Source of the DNA: Cryomorphaceae bacterium
GTDB lineage: Bacteria > Bacteroidota > Bacteroidia > Flavobacteriales > ECT2AJA-044
DNA length: 64,000 bases
Direction: 5' to 3'
NCBI GenBank assembly: GCA_017798125.1
Contig: CP059070.1
Coordinates: 1,488,001-1,552,000 of the forward strand
The translations under genes were made by a program, and so were the position numbers. The number at the start of each line of letters is the position of its first letter. The first letter of the stretch is position 1. Below, in pieces: positions 1 to 8,677 of this stretch. A model generated the notes under the pieces. The model saw only the letters and a list, made by a program, of their open reading frames with translations, was not told the origin of the DNA and ran no database searches.

Positions 1-45
1 CCCGTAGCCCAGATAGCCGGTTCCACCGGTAATTAAGATTTTCAT
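1..45 (-). CDS. NAD-dependent epimerase/dehydratase (SDR), 5' end only
   Basis: Only the first 15 codons are inside the window; the rest lies beyond base 1. The translated start carries the glycine-rich TGGTGYLGYG motif (GxxGxxG) of an extended short-chain dehydrogenase Rossmann fold, which binds NAD(P). The ATG at 45-43 overlaps the stop codon of the upstream cysH-like gene in an ATGA arrangement, so the two are probably translationally coupled. The substrate cannot be told from this fragment; sugar-nucleotide epimerases and uroporphyrin- or sulfate-linked SDRs are all possible. Confidence 0.7.
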   Translation of the reverse strand, partial: MKILITGGTGYLGYG

Positions 46-716
46 GCTTTCGCGAGATCAGTATGAAGTCCGCATTCACTTTTTTTCATTCCGGCCCATC
101 GCCCCTGACGATCCGTATCGCCGCTCAAATCAAATTTTCGGGTACATGGGGCACAGCCGATGCTCAAGAATCCTTGCTCCTCTAATGGGTGGGTGGGCAG
201 TTGATGCTCCTTTCGGTACTCCCAAATCATTTTGCTGTTCCACTCCAACATGGGATGACAACGCGTGGTGCCGTGCTTACCCGGTTGTTCATAGTCGAAG
301 TTCTTGCGCACAGAACTCTGATCCCGACGAACACCTGAAATCCAAACATCATATTCCCTTAGAACAGGCTCCATCGGGAGGGTCTTGTTCAAGAAACAGC
401 AATGGTCCGGATCGCTGGAAAACAGTAAATGACCGTGTTCGTCCTTTTGCTTTACTTTTTCAATGGGAGAGCTCACAACTTCGATTCGAAGCCCAAGGAG
501 TTCCGCGATTTCATCTCGAAAAGCATAGGTTTCCGGGAAGTGATAGCCCGTGTCCAGAAAGTACACAGGGATGTCCGGCTGCAAAGTCGAAATGAGGTGC
601 AACATGGGGATGCTGTGCGACTGAAAGCTGGAACTGGCAAAGACTCGTTTGCCTTCTTGTTTGTATCGGTCAAGGGTTTTGGCAAACCGATCGACCTCTG
701 GGGTGATAAGATCCAT
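42..716 (-). CDS. cysH: Assimilatory adenylyl-sulfate (APS) reductase, [4Fe-4S] type
   Basis: Reduces adenylyl sulfate to sulfite and AMP using thioredoxin, in cytoplasmic sulfate assimilation. The 224-residue protein has the PP-loop-like SSSFQSHS stretch near residue 28, the LDTGYHFPET motif near 54-63, a CC pair at 106-107 and CxxC at 188-191. The CC...CxxC pattern holds the [4Fe-4S] cluster that marks APS-type rather than PAPS-type enzymes. The C-terminal ECGLH (214-218) carries the catalytic cysteine. Length is normal for the family. It overlaps the downstream SDR gene by 4 bases and follows the LPP20-like gene by 34 bases. No other sulfate-assimilation gene is visible here. Confidence 0.93.
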   Translation of the reverse strand: MDLITPEVDRFAKTLDRYKQEGKRVFASSSFQSHSIPMLHLISTLQPDIPVYFLDTGYHFPETYAFRDEIAELLGLRIEVVSSPIEKVKQKDEHGHLLFSSDPDHCCFLNKTLPMEPVLREYDVWISGVRRDQSSVRKNFDYEQPGKHGTTRCHPMLEWNSKMIWEYRKEHQLPTHPLEEQGFLSIGCAPCTRKFDLSGDTDRQGRWAGMKKSECGLHTDLAKA

Positions 717-750
717 AGCTTATGCAAAGATAGCTATAGAACGTCAAAAT

Positions 751-2139
751 TCATCGGGTTGGTCTAACACGATCGACCCACAGCGGAAGGACTTCGTAAG
801 TCAACCAGTCAACTCCTTCACGGTAGGCCGCCATGCCTGCATTTTGATAGTTCAATTGCACTCCTTTGATCTCGTGAAAAGAGGTACGGTAGATTTCTTC
901 CACACCGCGCTTGATGATCATCTGCCCACGCAAGTAGCAAGTGGCCATATTGCGCGAAACACCAGAAGAGTCCGTATCACTTTCGATGTGAATGCTGTAG
1001 TCTGGATTGGTTGTGTCCGAGGCAAACCCATTTTCCAATAAAACCGAACGAACGGCGGAAGCGAGCATGGGCGTAGAAAGGGGAGTGCCCAGATTACTTT
1101 CCAAACTGGCCACCCTGAAAGTAGGGGCGAGGACTTCAAGTTCGACGACCGTTTCTTTGACTTTTTTTACCAATCCTTCGAGCACGTCACGTACCAGTCG
1201 GTTATCGGTTACTTGTTGTTGCCAGCGTTCGCTGTCAAATCGAGCCCGGATGTACTGAGTCCGCTCATTGGTCCGAATGACGGGAACCGGATAGGTCACC
1301 TGACCACTCTCGCCACTAGTGAAAACCGTCCCACGACTCAGTTGCTCGGAATACTTGATCAATACGGGAAGGCCACTTTGCGGAATGTCGGATTCGTTGA
1401 CCAGAATGAAATCCAAGGACTCATTCTCTTGAAGGGTACCCTGTTTCATCGTTCTCTTGGAGACCTCGGATGCCACGTTCAGGCCTTGGAGGGTTTCCGC
1501 TAGTCGGAAATAGACTTCGTTCCCGTAAAAGTGCTTTTGACCTTGATCGTCGAATTCTTCCAAGGGTTCGCCCAGATAGGCTTCAATGGACTCCAATGCT
1601 TTTACATAGTAGGTGAGCGCCTCCACGGCGCGATGCTCTTCATCGGCCCGTAGGGCTTTTCCGTACCAGTCTTTGGACTGCGCCACTGCCTTGCGTTTCT
1701 TGGCTTCCTGCGCTGCCGCCCAATCCCTTTTACTCAATCGATAGAGGACATAGTAGCGCTCGTTGTCTTCCCAGGTGTCATAGACCTCGAAGCCTTCGAG
1801 TTCGATATCCGTCCGCGTGCGAATTTGACTACGGTACGATTCCGCGTACCCGGATGGGTCTTCGGTCTGGCTCAAAACGCTATTGGCGTTGACATTGACC
1901 GAGATTTCTCCCGCCAGGTCTTCGAGGGCATTTTGCTTAGCCACGGCGTTGTAGTCCAGTGGGTTCAGGGATTTAGAGGATCTCCCTAAACCGATGTAAT
2001 AGTCCGGATTTGAAGGGCGTTGGCCAATCCAAGTGGGCGCCTTTTCCTTGGGCGTTTGCACCGTCTTCTGGGCACTGCTACAGGCGCCAAGTGAGGTGGC
2101 CAATACCGCCATTATCAATATGTATCTCCAGGCGCTCAT
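751..2139 (-). CDS. LPP20-family lipoprotein
   Basis: A 462-residue protein with a lipoprotein signal ending LGAC, so Cys20 would be lipidated. Residues about 35-150 resemble the LPP20 domain (PTWIGQRP then a D-x-Y-x-G-x-G stretch, and an N-A-x-x-D-L-A segment). The rest has no domain I recognise; a TPR-like stretch (YYVKALESIEAYLG) lies near residues 165-200. Its start overlaps the stop of the CsgG-like gene by 4 bases (ATGA), so the two form an operon and probably an envelope complex. LPP20-like and CsgG-like proteins are often adjacent in Bacteroidota; function unknown. Two CATC-hairpin repeats (1617-1635 and 1641-1657) sit inside the coding sequence. Confidence 0.75.
   Translation of the reverse strand: MSAWRYILIMAVLATSLGACSSAQKTVQTPKEKAPTWIGQRPSNPDYYIGLGRSSKSLNPLDYNAVAKQNALEDLAGEISVNVNANSVLSQTEDPSGYAESYRSQIRTRTDIELEGFEVYDTWEDNERYYVLYRLSKRDWAAAQEAKKRKAVAQSKDWYGKALRADEEHRAVEALTYYVKALESIEAYLGEPLEEFDDQGQKHFYGNEVYFRLAETLQGLNVASEVSKRTMKQGTLQENESLDFILVNESDIPQSGLPVLIKYSEQLSRGTVFTSGESGQVTYPVPVIRTNERTQYIRARFDSERWQQQVTDNRLVRDVLEGLVKKVKETVVELEVLAPTFRVASLESNLGTPLSTPMLASAVRSVLLENGFASDTTNPDYSIHIESDTDSSGVSRNMATCYLRGQMIIKRGVEEIYRTSFHEIKGVQLNYQNAGMAAYREGVDWLTYEVLPLWVDRVRPTR
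1617..1635 (-). repeat. CATC-hairpin repeat, copy 1
   Basis: Read on the minus strand: CATC, stem GCGCC, loop GTGGA, stem GGCGC. It lies in the LPP20-like coding sequence and faces copy 2 head to head across 5 bases. Confidence 0.7.
1641..1657 (+). repeat. CATC-hairpin repeat, copy 2
   Basis: Plus strand: CATC, stem GGCCC, loop GTA, stem GGGCT (outer pair is G-T). With copy 1 it makes a divergent pair whose CATC/GATG feet are separated by CTCTT. Confidence 0.65.
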
Positions 2140-3533
2140 GCTTCTGGGTTGAAGGTGATTAGTTTACGCGCCACACGCTGACCAGCGCTGCGGTACAGGA
2201 TTAAAGCAAGCTCATCGATGGACGAAACCTCTCCGCTCGATTCCAAAAGACGTTCCAGTTCGCGTCGTTGACTGCGGCCGGTAAAGACTCGGTCACTGGA
2301 GCTGGCCTTGTCACGGCGCTCCCAAGTTCCAGGGTATAGGTAGCGATCGTCGCCATCGTACCGAGCCCATTCGCTCGCGTCTGATTCATTGAGTTCGATG
2401 AGATCAGATAAGAGGATTTCACCGGTTTCCGAGCTAATGAGTTTGTACTGAAAGGCCAATGAGACCTTGTTCTCTTTGTTGTACTGTTTGTAGTACACCT
2501 TGTCATAGCGCGTCACGGAGCGGTATTTTCCGGTCTCCTTGTCTAGGATCTTTTCGACGTATGCGTGGTAGCCTTTCTTGATTTCGCGCTTTTCGCTGCC
2601 TTTTTCTTCGGTCATCCGGACTAAGTGTCCACTGAGTACCGCGCGCGCACCGACTAAGTTTCCTGCATTCGCGGCAGTCTGCTGATTCACCAAACCAGTC
2701 ATCCCCAGTTCTTGCTCGTCCAAGAGAATCTCCAAATGTTCTCGGTCTATGATGCGTAGGAATGGGTCATTGCTTTGAAGAATATCCTGAATGATGGCTG
2801 CGGCAATGGCTTCGTCAGACCCATCACTTTCTGTGCTGTTCTCGAAAGGAAGAAAAGCAATGGTGTAAGTCGCCTTTTCTTTACACCTGGATTGTAGCGT
2901 ACGGCTGTCTTTGTAGTCTCGATCTTGAAGAATAGACTCAAACAAGTAGTACGCGGTACGGTATTTTTTGGCACCCAGTGCGGCTTTGGCTTCGCGGTAT
3001 TTAGGTTCGAGTTTGGCGTAGTTTTTCAGTTCTTCTAAATCCGCATATTCTGGATCGAAACCGGCAATTTCCGTAAGAACCTCCTTAGCATCCGCAAAAC
3101 GCTCTTCATCAAGTGCCTTTTGCGCTACTTCATAACGTTCGCTGAGGTATACGTCCTTGGACTCCTTATAGTATTCGGCATAGTAATCTGGGAAATCCAG
3201 ATGAACGTGAACTCGGTCGACTAACTCATAGTATTCGCGAGCCTCTCTATACGTGTAGACGGCTTTTCGAAAGTCTTCTTGCCCAAAGGCGCGGTAGAAT
3301 TCACTGAGTTGTTGGTTAAGCACAATTTGTCCGGTCTTCTTCAACCCGATTTGCGCATCGACATTAGTCCCCTTCCGTTGAAGGGCGAGTAAATAGTATC
3401 GGGCCGCTTCCTCGGTCATTTGAGCTTCCTCGAGCTGCACGGCCTTCTTGGTCATCTTATTGCTGCCCGTGCACCCTACAGCTATCCCCAGGAGGAGACC
3501 TGAAATCAGGAGTATGGATAGTCTTTTTTTCAT
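2136..3533 (-). CDS. CsgG-like lipoprotein
   Basis: A 465-residue lipoprotein (signal ending AVGC, lipidated Cys21). The N-terminal half, residues about 25-220, is helical and TPR-like. Residues about 228-330 contain the CsgG core: IAFLPFENST, then IIQDILQSND, LRIIDREHLEILLDEQ and GARAVLSGHL. CsgG forms the curli secretion pore; family members in Bacteroidota that lack curli genes have no settled role, and no csgA/B/E/F genes are visible here. It is translationally coupled to the LPP20-like gene. A TACTTTTG box at 3562-3569 would give a leader of about 23 nt. Confidence 0.8.
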   Translation of the reverse strand: MKKRLSILLISGLLLGIAVGCTGSNKMTKKAVQLEEAQMTEEAARYYLLALQRKGTNVDAQIGLKKTGQIVLNQQLSEFYRAFGQEDFRKAVYTYREAREYYELVDRVHVHLDFPDYYAEYYKESKDVYLSERYEVAQKALDEERFADAKEVLTEIAGFDPEYADLEELKNYAKLEPKYREAKAALGAKKYRTAYYLFESILQDRDYKDSRTLQSRCKEKATYTIAFLPFENSTESDGSDEAIAAAIIQDILQSNDPFLRIIDREHLEILLDEQELGMTGLVNQQTAANAGNLVGARAVLSGHLVRMTEEKGSEKREIKKGYHAYVEKILDKETGKYRSVTRYDKVYYKQYNKENKVSLAFQYKLISSETGEILLSDLIELNESDASEWARYDGDDRYLYPGTWERRDKASSSDRVFTGRSQRRELERLLESSGEVSSIDELALILYRSAGQRVARKLITFNPEA

Positions 3534-3561
3534 GTCGGGTTTGTTTTCACCTATAGAAGGT

Positions 3562-3569
3562 CAAAAGTA
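3562..3569 (-). promoter_or_regulatory. Putative promoter -7 box for the CsgG-like gene
   Basis: Minus-strand TACTTTTG matches the Bacteroidota TAnnTTTG -7 element, 28 bases before the start codon. No clear TTTG -33 element is visible, so this is a half-supported promoter. Confidence 0.45.
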
Positions 3570-3689
3570 ATGCCAAAACTGTCGTGAACCTTAATGTTAA
3601 GTCAGTGTTAACAAAAAGTGAAGCAAGGATTACCGAAGTGTTAGGAAATTCTTATCTTCGTGTTAGGTATGAATGTAAAATGTGGAGCC

Positions 3690-4079
3690 ATGAAGGTATT
3701 TATGACAAGTGTGCTGAGTATGATGATGCTGGTCGCCACTGCGCAAGACCCCGTTAAAACAGTGTATTACGAGGATGGTCAAGTCCAAGCTGAATACAGT
3801 ATTTCAGAGGAGTCCGTGGTCTGGGCGTCGTTCTACTATCCCAATGGATTAGTAAGAGAAGTCGGACGGTATTCAAATGGGACTCCAGATGGATTCTGGC
3901 AGTCTTGGGATGAAAACGGAAGAAAAATCTGTGAAGCCTATTATGTGGATGGCGTTAAGGATGGCAAGTGGTTGTACTGGACCAACGAAGGAACGGTACA
4001 GTATGAAGTTTACTACGACGATAATGAAATCATCGACTACACTCAGTGGAACAGAGCTGATGTAGTGCTCGAGGACTAA
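3690..4079 (+). CDS. MORN-repeat secreted protein (YwqK antitoxin-like)
   Basis: A small protein with a signal peptide (MKVFMTSVLSMMMLVATAQ) and about four MORN-like repeats with the pattern YYxxGxxxxE/W (residues about 25-115). Such proteins are annotated as YwqK-family antitoxins in many Bacteroidota, but that name rests on weak homology. MORN-type proteins of this kind are common in flavobacterial envelopes and their function is open. The ATG at 3690 is chosen because it begins the signal peptide; an in-frame GTG at 3660 and an ATG at 3669 would put polar residues before it. A strong terminator follows. Confidence 0.7.
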   Translation: MKVFMTSVLSMMMLVATAQDPVKTVYYEDGQVQAEYSISEESVVWASFYYPNGLVREVGRYSNGTPDGFWQSWDENGRKICEAYYVDGVKDGKWLYWTNEGTVQYEVYYDDNEIIDYTQWNRADVVLED

Positions 4080-4102
4080 TTTTCACACAGCTAAGAATTA
4101 AG

Positions 4103-4128
4103 GCCCCCTACTATTAGGGGGCTTTTTT
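4103..4128 (+). terminator. Rho-independent terminator after the MORN-repeat gene
   Basis: An 8-bp perfect stem (4103-4110 with 4115-4122), a CTAT loop and a run of six T. Confidence 0.9.
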
Positions 4129-4161
4129 CGTTTATACCTGAAACAATGCCATATTTGTGGG

Positions 4162-4839
4162 ATGCGAAAGGCGGTTATTCTTCTTTTGTTTGGGTTGATC
4201 GGATGGAGTGCTTCGGGGCAGAAGTACAATGAAATTGGTCTGACCATTGGAGCCTCTGGAATGGCGGGCGATCTCAACGACCCTTGGTCTAATTTGGCTG
4301 CCGCGGCCTACGAGATGCGACCGAACATCGGTATTGAATTCAGGCATTTCTTTTCTCCTAGACACAATATGTATACGGCCTTCCGAATGATTCACTTGCA
4401 TACGCATGAGTTTAATTACGGAAAGCCTAGAGGATTAAAAATGAATGGGAATGTGAGCTCGTTGGAATTGAGATATGAGTTCAATTTAAGGCCCTACACC
4501 AGGAGTACGTATTCAGCGAGTACTATGGTCGATAATGATTGGTGGACTCCTTATATAGGATTGGGGGGATCTGGGATCTACTACAATCCAAATATGCAAT
4601 TGAAGGGTATGGATCCAATTAAGGGATTCAATGATAATGTCGGCTTCTCAGGTGCAGTTCATTTTGCCTTTGGTGTAAGATTTGACTTGCCTCGGGCTAT
4701 GGGTTGTACCATCGAATTTAATGAACATGTGACATTTACGGATCGACTCGATGGTCTTGAGGACGGCGATCCTTATGATTGGTTCTACTGTGTCAATATA
4801 GGGTTTAGTATGCTCCTCTTGAAAAAAGGGTTTTACTGA
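4162..4839 (+). CDS. DUF6089-like outer-membrane beta-barrel protein
   Basis: A 225-residue protein with a signal peptide ending SASGQ. The body is rich in alternating aromatic and glycine residues typical of an eight-stranded barrel, with the YNEIGLTIGASGMAGDLN opening seen in DUF6089 proteins of Flavobacteriales. Function unknown; a structural or T9SS-associated envelope role is only a guess. Its TGA overlaps the next ATG by one base (TGATG), so it is coupled to the flavoprotein. A near-consensus box, CATATTTG, ends 6 bases before the ATG and would give an almost leaderless mRNA. Confidence 0.7.
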   Translation: MRKAVILLLFGLIGWSASGQKYNEIGLTIGASGMAGDLNDPWSNLAAAAYEMRPNIGIEFRHFFSPRHNMYTAFRMIHLHTHEFNYGKPRGLKMNGNVSSLELRYEFNLRPYTRSTYSASTMVDNDWWTPYIGLGGSGIYYNPNMQLKGMDPIKGFNDNVGFSGAVHFAFGVRFDLPRAMGCTIEFNEHVTFTDRLDGLEDGDPYDWFYCVNIGFSMLLLKKGFY

Positions 4840-6053
4840 TGATTTATGATATTCTAATCTCCGGTGGTGGCCCTGCCGGAGCGGCTGCTGCGATCGGACT
4901 AAAAGGCTCAGGGTTAAATGTAATTTTAGTCGACAAGAGTACATTCCCAAGAGATAAGATATGCGGTGATGCTTTGAGTCCTGATGTTTGGAACCAACTT
5001 TTACAGTTGAATTTACCTCTGGAAAACCTTAAAGAATTTACCCATAAGGTGCCATCTTACGGAGCCAAAGTGAGCAGCCCTTCTGGGGAAACTGTAGAGT
5101 TTGAGTTTCCAGAAACCAAGACCGGTTTGGCTCCAGGTTATATATCTGAACGAATAGCCTTTGATGAATATATGTGGAGGCACGCATGTTCCTCACCAAA
5201 TGTTGAATCTCGTGAGGGAGTAGCCGTAAAAAGTGCTTCAAGGAAAGGCTCATATTGGCAAGTTGATACGGATCACGGTAGCGTTAATGCCAAAGTCTTG
5301 TTTATCGCTGACGGAGCGCAGAGTAGTCTGGCCAAATCGATTGGAGGTGCATCAGTTGAACGCAGTCATTACTGTGCAGGTTTAAGACAGTACTGGAAAG
5401 GAGTTAGTGGATTTCACGAAAAAGGATTCATCGAGCTACACTTCGTCGATTCTGTAAATCCTGGATACTTCTGGATGTTTCCACTTCCCAATGGTCATGC
5501 GAATGTGGGGATTGGCATGCTTTCGAGTAAGGTTGCTGAGAAATCGGTCAATCTTAAAAAAGAAATGGAGAACATCATTCAAAATCATCCTGACTTTAGA
5601 GATAGATTTAAGAATGCTGAGCCTTTAGAGAATGTGAAAGGATGGGGATTACCAATCGGTTCCAAGAAAAGAAAGATATCAGGTGATCATTTTCTCCTTC
5701 TTGGTGATGCTGCTTCTGTGATAGATCCAGCCACAGGTGAAGGTATCGGAAATGCTATTCGTACCGGTCGTGTAGCAGCGGAGCTTTTGCCAGACCTAAT
5801 CAAGAAAGACAAGACGCAGGCAGGGGACTTAAAAGCCTATGATGAAGAAGTGTATAGACGTATGTGGAGTGAATTGAAATGGAGCCGAACACTTCAAAAA
5901 TTACTACATTATCCATGGCTTATCAATTTTGTCGTTCGAAAGTCTGCACGAAATGAATCAGTACGAAGACTCGTTTCCGGATCCCTTTCAGAAATGGACA
6001 AACGCAAGAATATCTACAATCCGCTTTTCTACTTAAGAATTCTTCTCAATTGA
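4839..6053 (+). CDS. Geranylgeranyl reductase-family FAD-dependent oxidoreductase
   Basis: A 404-residue flavoprotein of the geranylgeranyl reductase/FixC-like group. Evidence: the N-terminal dinucleotide motif GGGPAG (residues 9-14) after a beta strand, the DKSTFPRDKICGDALSP segment (the PRDKxCG motif binds FAD and is a family signature), and the second FAD motif GDAASVIDPATGEGIGNA near residue 290. The family reduces isoprenoid double bonds or hydroxylates aromatic rings; in Bacteroidota relatives act on polyene pigments, quinones or lipids. The real substrate cannot be told here, since the neighbours are a barrel protein and a TPR protein. Start overlaps the preceding stop. Confidence 0.85.
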   Translation: MIYDILISGGGPAGAAAAIGLKGSGLNVILVDKSTFPRDKICGDALSPDVWNQLLQLNLPLENLKEFTHKVPSYGAKVSSPSGETVEFEFPETKTGLAPGYISERIAFDEYMWRHACSSPNVESREGVAVKSASRKGSYWQVDTDHGSVNAKVLFIADGAQSSLAKSIGGASVERSHYCAGLRQYWKGVSGFHEKGFIELHFVDSVNPGYFWMFPLPNGHANVGIGMLSSKVAEKSVNLKKEMENIIQNHPDFRDRFKNAEPLENVKGWGLPIGSKKRKISGDHFLLLGDAASVIDPATGEGIGNAIRTGRVAAELLPDLIKKDKTQAGDLKAYDEEVYRRMWSELKWSRTLQKLLHYPWLINFVVRKSARNESVRRLVSGSLSEMDKRKNIYNPLFYLRILLN

Positions 6054-7207
6054 AAGGAGTAGTTCTAGTTCTCGGTATGTTGAGTATTTCGATCTCAACA
6101 TATAGCCAAACCTCTTCAAGTGTCCTGGACTCTGTCGAGGCGTTAATGCGCGTTCGCCAATATGATGACGCTTTGAAGCTGATCAATCAAAGTGAACTGT
6201 CTCAGCCTTCTCGAAAATCGGCGTATTTAAAAGGAAGTATTTATCAGCGTTTATTTCAAGAAGAAAAGGCCTGGATTTCATGCTCAGAGTTGCTCTCATT
6301 GGACTCGAACTGGACTCCAGGGTTGACATTATCCGCGGAAGTAGCGAACGCTACAGGCCGGGATACTACAGCCCTAGTATTGTGGCAAAAACTAGTTCGA
6401 AAATACCCTGAGTCATCCAGATATCATCGCCAATTCGCTTCTACCTCTTTGCGCCTGGGAGTTTTGCCATTGGCCATTCATCATTATGAGCAAGCGGTTC
6501 GTTTGAATCCATTCGATATCTCTTCCTTAGCTCAAGTAGTTGAGCTATATGAAGGACTTCAGAACTGGTCTGTTGCAGATAGCATGGTGCAAAGGGCTTT
6601 GGAGTATCAGCCAGCCAGACGGGAGTTGTACTTGCTCGGTGCTCGTATTGGATATCGCTCAGAACGTTTTTGGACGGCTTTGCCTTACCTAGAATCGGCT
6701 GACTCCTTAGGTACTTTAAGCCCAACATGGAATGAAATCTATGGCATATCTCTTTACCGTTCAGGATATGTGGAGGAGAGTATACCTGTTCTCAGACGAC
6801 TACATCCCAATGACGCTGAAGAAGGGCCTACCTATGTATTGGCAATGGCTTATTACAGACTCGAGAAGTTTGATTCGGCGGCAGTCTATTTTGAGAAGGC
6901 TGCGACTCTAGCCACATCGGATGAGCTTCCGGTCTACTATGAGTTTCAAGGAAGGAGTCTCCAGTCAGCGGGGTACCCAGAACTGGCTGTGAATGCATAT
7001 AAGAATTCCTATTACTACGACCCCTCAGATCCCGTGTTTACCTATCTCATTGCACGAGCCTTCGATGAGGCTGGAAATAGAGAACAAGCTGAAGCCTACT
7101 ACAAGAGCTACATTGAGAAAGAAACCGATCAAGAAAGTGATTACTACCAATTCTCGGTTGATCGTTTGACTCAATGGAGAAGGGCGGATTTCTTCAAAGG
7201 CGAATAA
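6050..7207 (+). CDS. Secreted tetratricopeptide-repeat protein
   Basis: A 385-residue protein with at least seven TPR-like helical pairs spanning residues about 25-375, probably a periplasmic scaffold. I use the TTG at 6050 because it overlaps the previous stop (TTGA) and gives a good signal peptide (MKGVVLVLGMLSISISTYSQ). The first in-frame ATG, at 6077, would leave too short a hydrophobic stretch. An AAAGGAG sequence lies just after the TTG and cannot serve this start. Last gene of the barrel-flavoprotein-TPR operon. Confidence 0.75.
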   Translation: MKGVVLVLGMLSISISTYSQTSSSVLDSVEALMRVRQYDDALKLINQSELSQPSRKSAYLKGSIYQRLFQEEKAWISCSELLSLDSNWTPGLTLSAEVANATGRDTTALVLWQKLVRKYPESSRYHRQFASTSLRLGVLPLAIHHYEQAVRLNPFDISSLAQVVELYEGLQNWSVADSMVQRALEYQPARRELYLLGARIGYRSERFWTALPYLESADSLGTLSPTWNEIYGISLYRSGYVEESIPVLRRLHPNDAEEGPTYVLAMAYYRLEKFDSAAVYFEKAATLATSDELPVYYEFQGRSLQSAGYPELAVNAYKNSYYYDPSDPVFTYLIARAFDEAGNREQAEAYYKSYIEKETDQESDYYQFSVDRLTQWRRADFFKGE

Positions 7208-7277
7208 ATTTTTGAAGTAGATGTAATTTTTTGTGGCCTCCGTTCGACTAATAAATCGAACACTTAATTTAAATGCC

Positions 7278-8204
7278 ATGAAACTGAAACACCGCATACT
7301 TCTTCTTTTAGCCGTCTTCTCCTCTACCACCTTTTTTGGACAACTATATGCAGGTCCTGCAGACGGCCGACTCTTGCCAAACAGGAGTGAAAAGGGACTA
7401 TTCTGGAAGGTCGAAAAAGAGGGAATGTCCGAACCCATTTATTTATTCGGGACGTATCATTTACTCAACGACGGTTACCTAGAAAAGTGGCCAGCAGTTC
7501 TTAAAGCCTATGACCAATCGAGCTCCATTTTGGTCGAAACAGAAATCGATAGTTCCCAAATCCCGGTGGCTCTTAGTATCGGTATGATGACAGATCAGAC
7601 TCTTCAAGTACTTCTGGATTCTGCCGACTATTTCTTAGTTGATCAAGAGGTTCAGACTACTATGCATATTCCCCTTTCACAGCTGAATCAAATGAAACCC
7701 ATGATGGTCGCTATGGCCCTGACCATTGCTTACAATCAAGCAGCCTTTCCTGAATTGTCTGATATTCCGGGCATACCCATGGATGTTTATTTCGCATCAG
7801 AAGGCCATAAACGAGGGAAGAATGTTCAAGGTTTTGAATCTATGATAGAACAGAGTCATATGGTTTACGACAGTGTATCAATTTCAGATCAAGCTACTGA
7901 TTTGGTCCAATTGGTATTAGATAAAGACGAAGCTGTAGAGGTTACCGAGGCCATTATTGAAGCTTATAAAAGCAATGACTATTCGGCTATAGAGCGAATG
8001 GAAAAAAAGGACATGGATCATTGGGGCTCCATTGACCACCTTCTAGAAGACCGAAACGACAGGTGGGTGAAGCAAATTCCCCAAATCGTTCCTAACGGGG
8101 GAGCTTTTATTGCTGTGGGCGCAATGCACCTCGTCGGTTCACGCGGACTGGTTGAGCAATTGAGGAGCCAAGGGTATAGCGTACAACCCATACCAGTTCA
8201 ATGA
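7278..8204 (+). CDS. TraB/GumN family protein
   Basis: A protein of about 308 residues in the TraB/GumN (Tiki-like) family, whose members are thought to be metalloproteases, by analogy with Tiki. It has an N-terminal signal peptide, the GTYHLL motif soon after it and a second GAMHLVGSRGL motif near the C-terminus; these two GxxH/GxxxH elements are the proposed metal-binding sites. The ATG at 7278 is preferred over the 7233 start because it begins the signal peptide (MKLKHRILLLLAVFSSTTFFG). The stop overlaps the sigma-factor start (ATGA), which ties it to an envelope-stress type regulon. Confidence 0.85.
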   Translation: MKLKHRILLLLAVFSSTTFFGQLYAGPADGRLLPNRSEKGLFWKVEKEGMSEPIYLFGTYHLLNDGYLEKWPAVLKAYDQSSSILVETEIDSSQIPVALSIGMMTDQTLQVLLDSADYFLVDQEVQTTMHIPLSQLNQMKPMMVAMALTIAYNQAAFPELSDIPGIPMDVYFASEGHKRGKNVQGFESMIEQSHMVYDSVSISDQATDLVQLVLDKDEAVEVTEAIIEAYKSNDYSAIERMEKKDMDHWGSIDHLLEDRNDRWVKQIPQIVPNGGAFIAVGAMHLVGSRGLVEQLRSQGYSVQPIPVQ

Positions 8205-8677
8205 AGAATAGGGCAGAGTTCGAGCTGTTAATTTCCGAGAATCGCGGAATCATTTTTAAGGTGATTCGACTCTACGAAGAGCGCGAGGAGGAAGTCAAAG
8301 ATCTATATCAGGAAGTTTTACTTCAAACGTGGAAGTCCTTTCACTTGTACAAAGGTAAAAGCAAGTTCGGAACATGGCTGTATCGAGTCACCTTGAACAC
8401 TGTTCTTACGCACCGTAGAAAGGAAGATCGGAGAACCTTGACCCGCCCTTTTAATGAGTCCGAGGAATTCACTGAAGAAGCTGATAGAAACGAAAGAAAA
8501 GAAGCGCTTTGGGGCGCAATTCGCTGCCTCAATGAGTTGGACAGAGCATTGATTTCTCTGCACTTTGACGGGTATGATTACAGTGAAATCGGTGAAGTAT
8601 TGGGTTTACAAGCCTCTAATGTTGGTGTACGCCTCCACCGGATAAAAAAGAATCTTAAAAAGATCATGAAGCCATGA
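8201..8677 (+). CDS. ECF-type RNA polymerase sigma factor
   Basis: A 158-residue sigma-70 family protein with only regions 2 and 4. Region 2 spans about residues 10-75 (KDLYQEVLLQTWKSFHLYKG, then GTWLYRVTLNTVLTHRR). Region 4 is a C-terminal helix-turn-helix (YSEIGEVLGLQASNVGVRLHRIKK) at about 125-152. It is coupled to the gene before it (ATGA) and to the gene after it (ATGA), so TraB/GumN, sigma factor and a membrane protein are made together. The downstream membrane protein is the natural anti-sigma candidate. Targets unknown; the TonB receptor that follows has its own promoter. Confidence 0.92.
   Translation: MKNRAEFELLISENRGIIFKVIRLYEEREEEVKDLYQEVLLQTWKSFHLYKGKSKFGTWLYRVTLNTVLTHRRKEDRRTLTRPFNESEEFTEEADRNERKEALWGAIRCLNELDRALISLHFDGYDYSEIGEVLGLQASNVGVRLHRIKKNLKKIMKP

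Noticed and set aside
2136-3533. Curli secretion gene csgG
   Set aside because: Only the CsgG core domain is present in a larger lipoprotein and no other curli gene is nearby, so the csgG symbol is not used.
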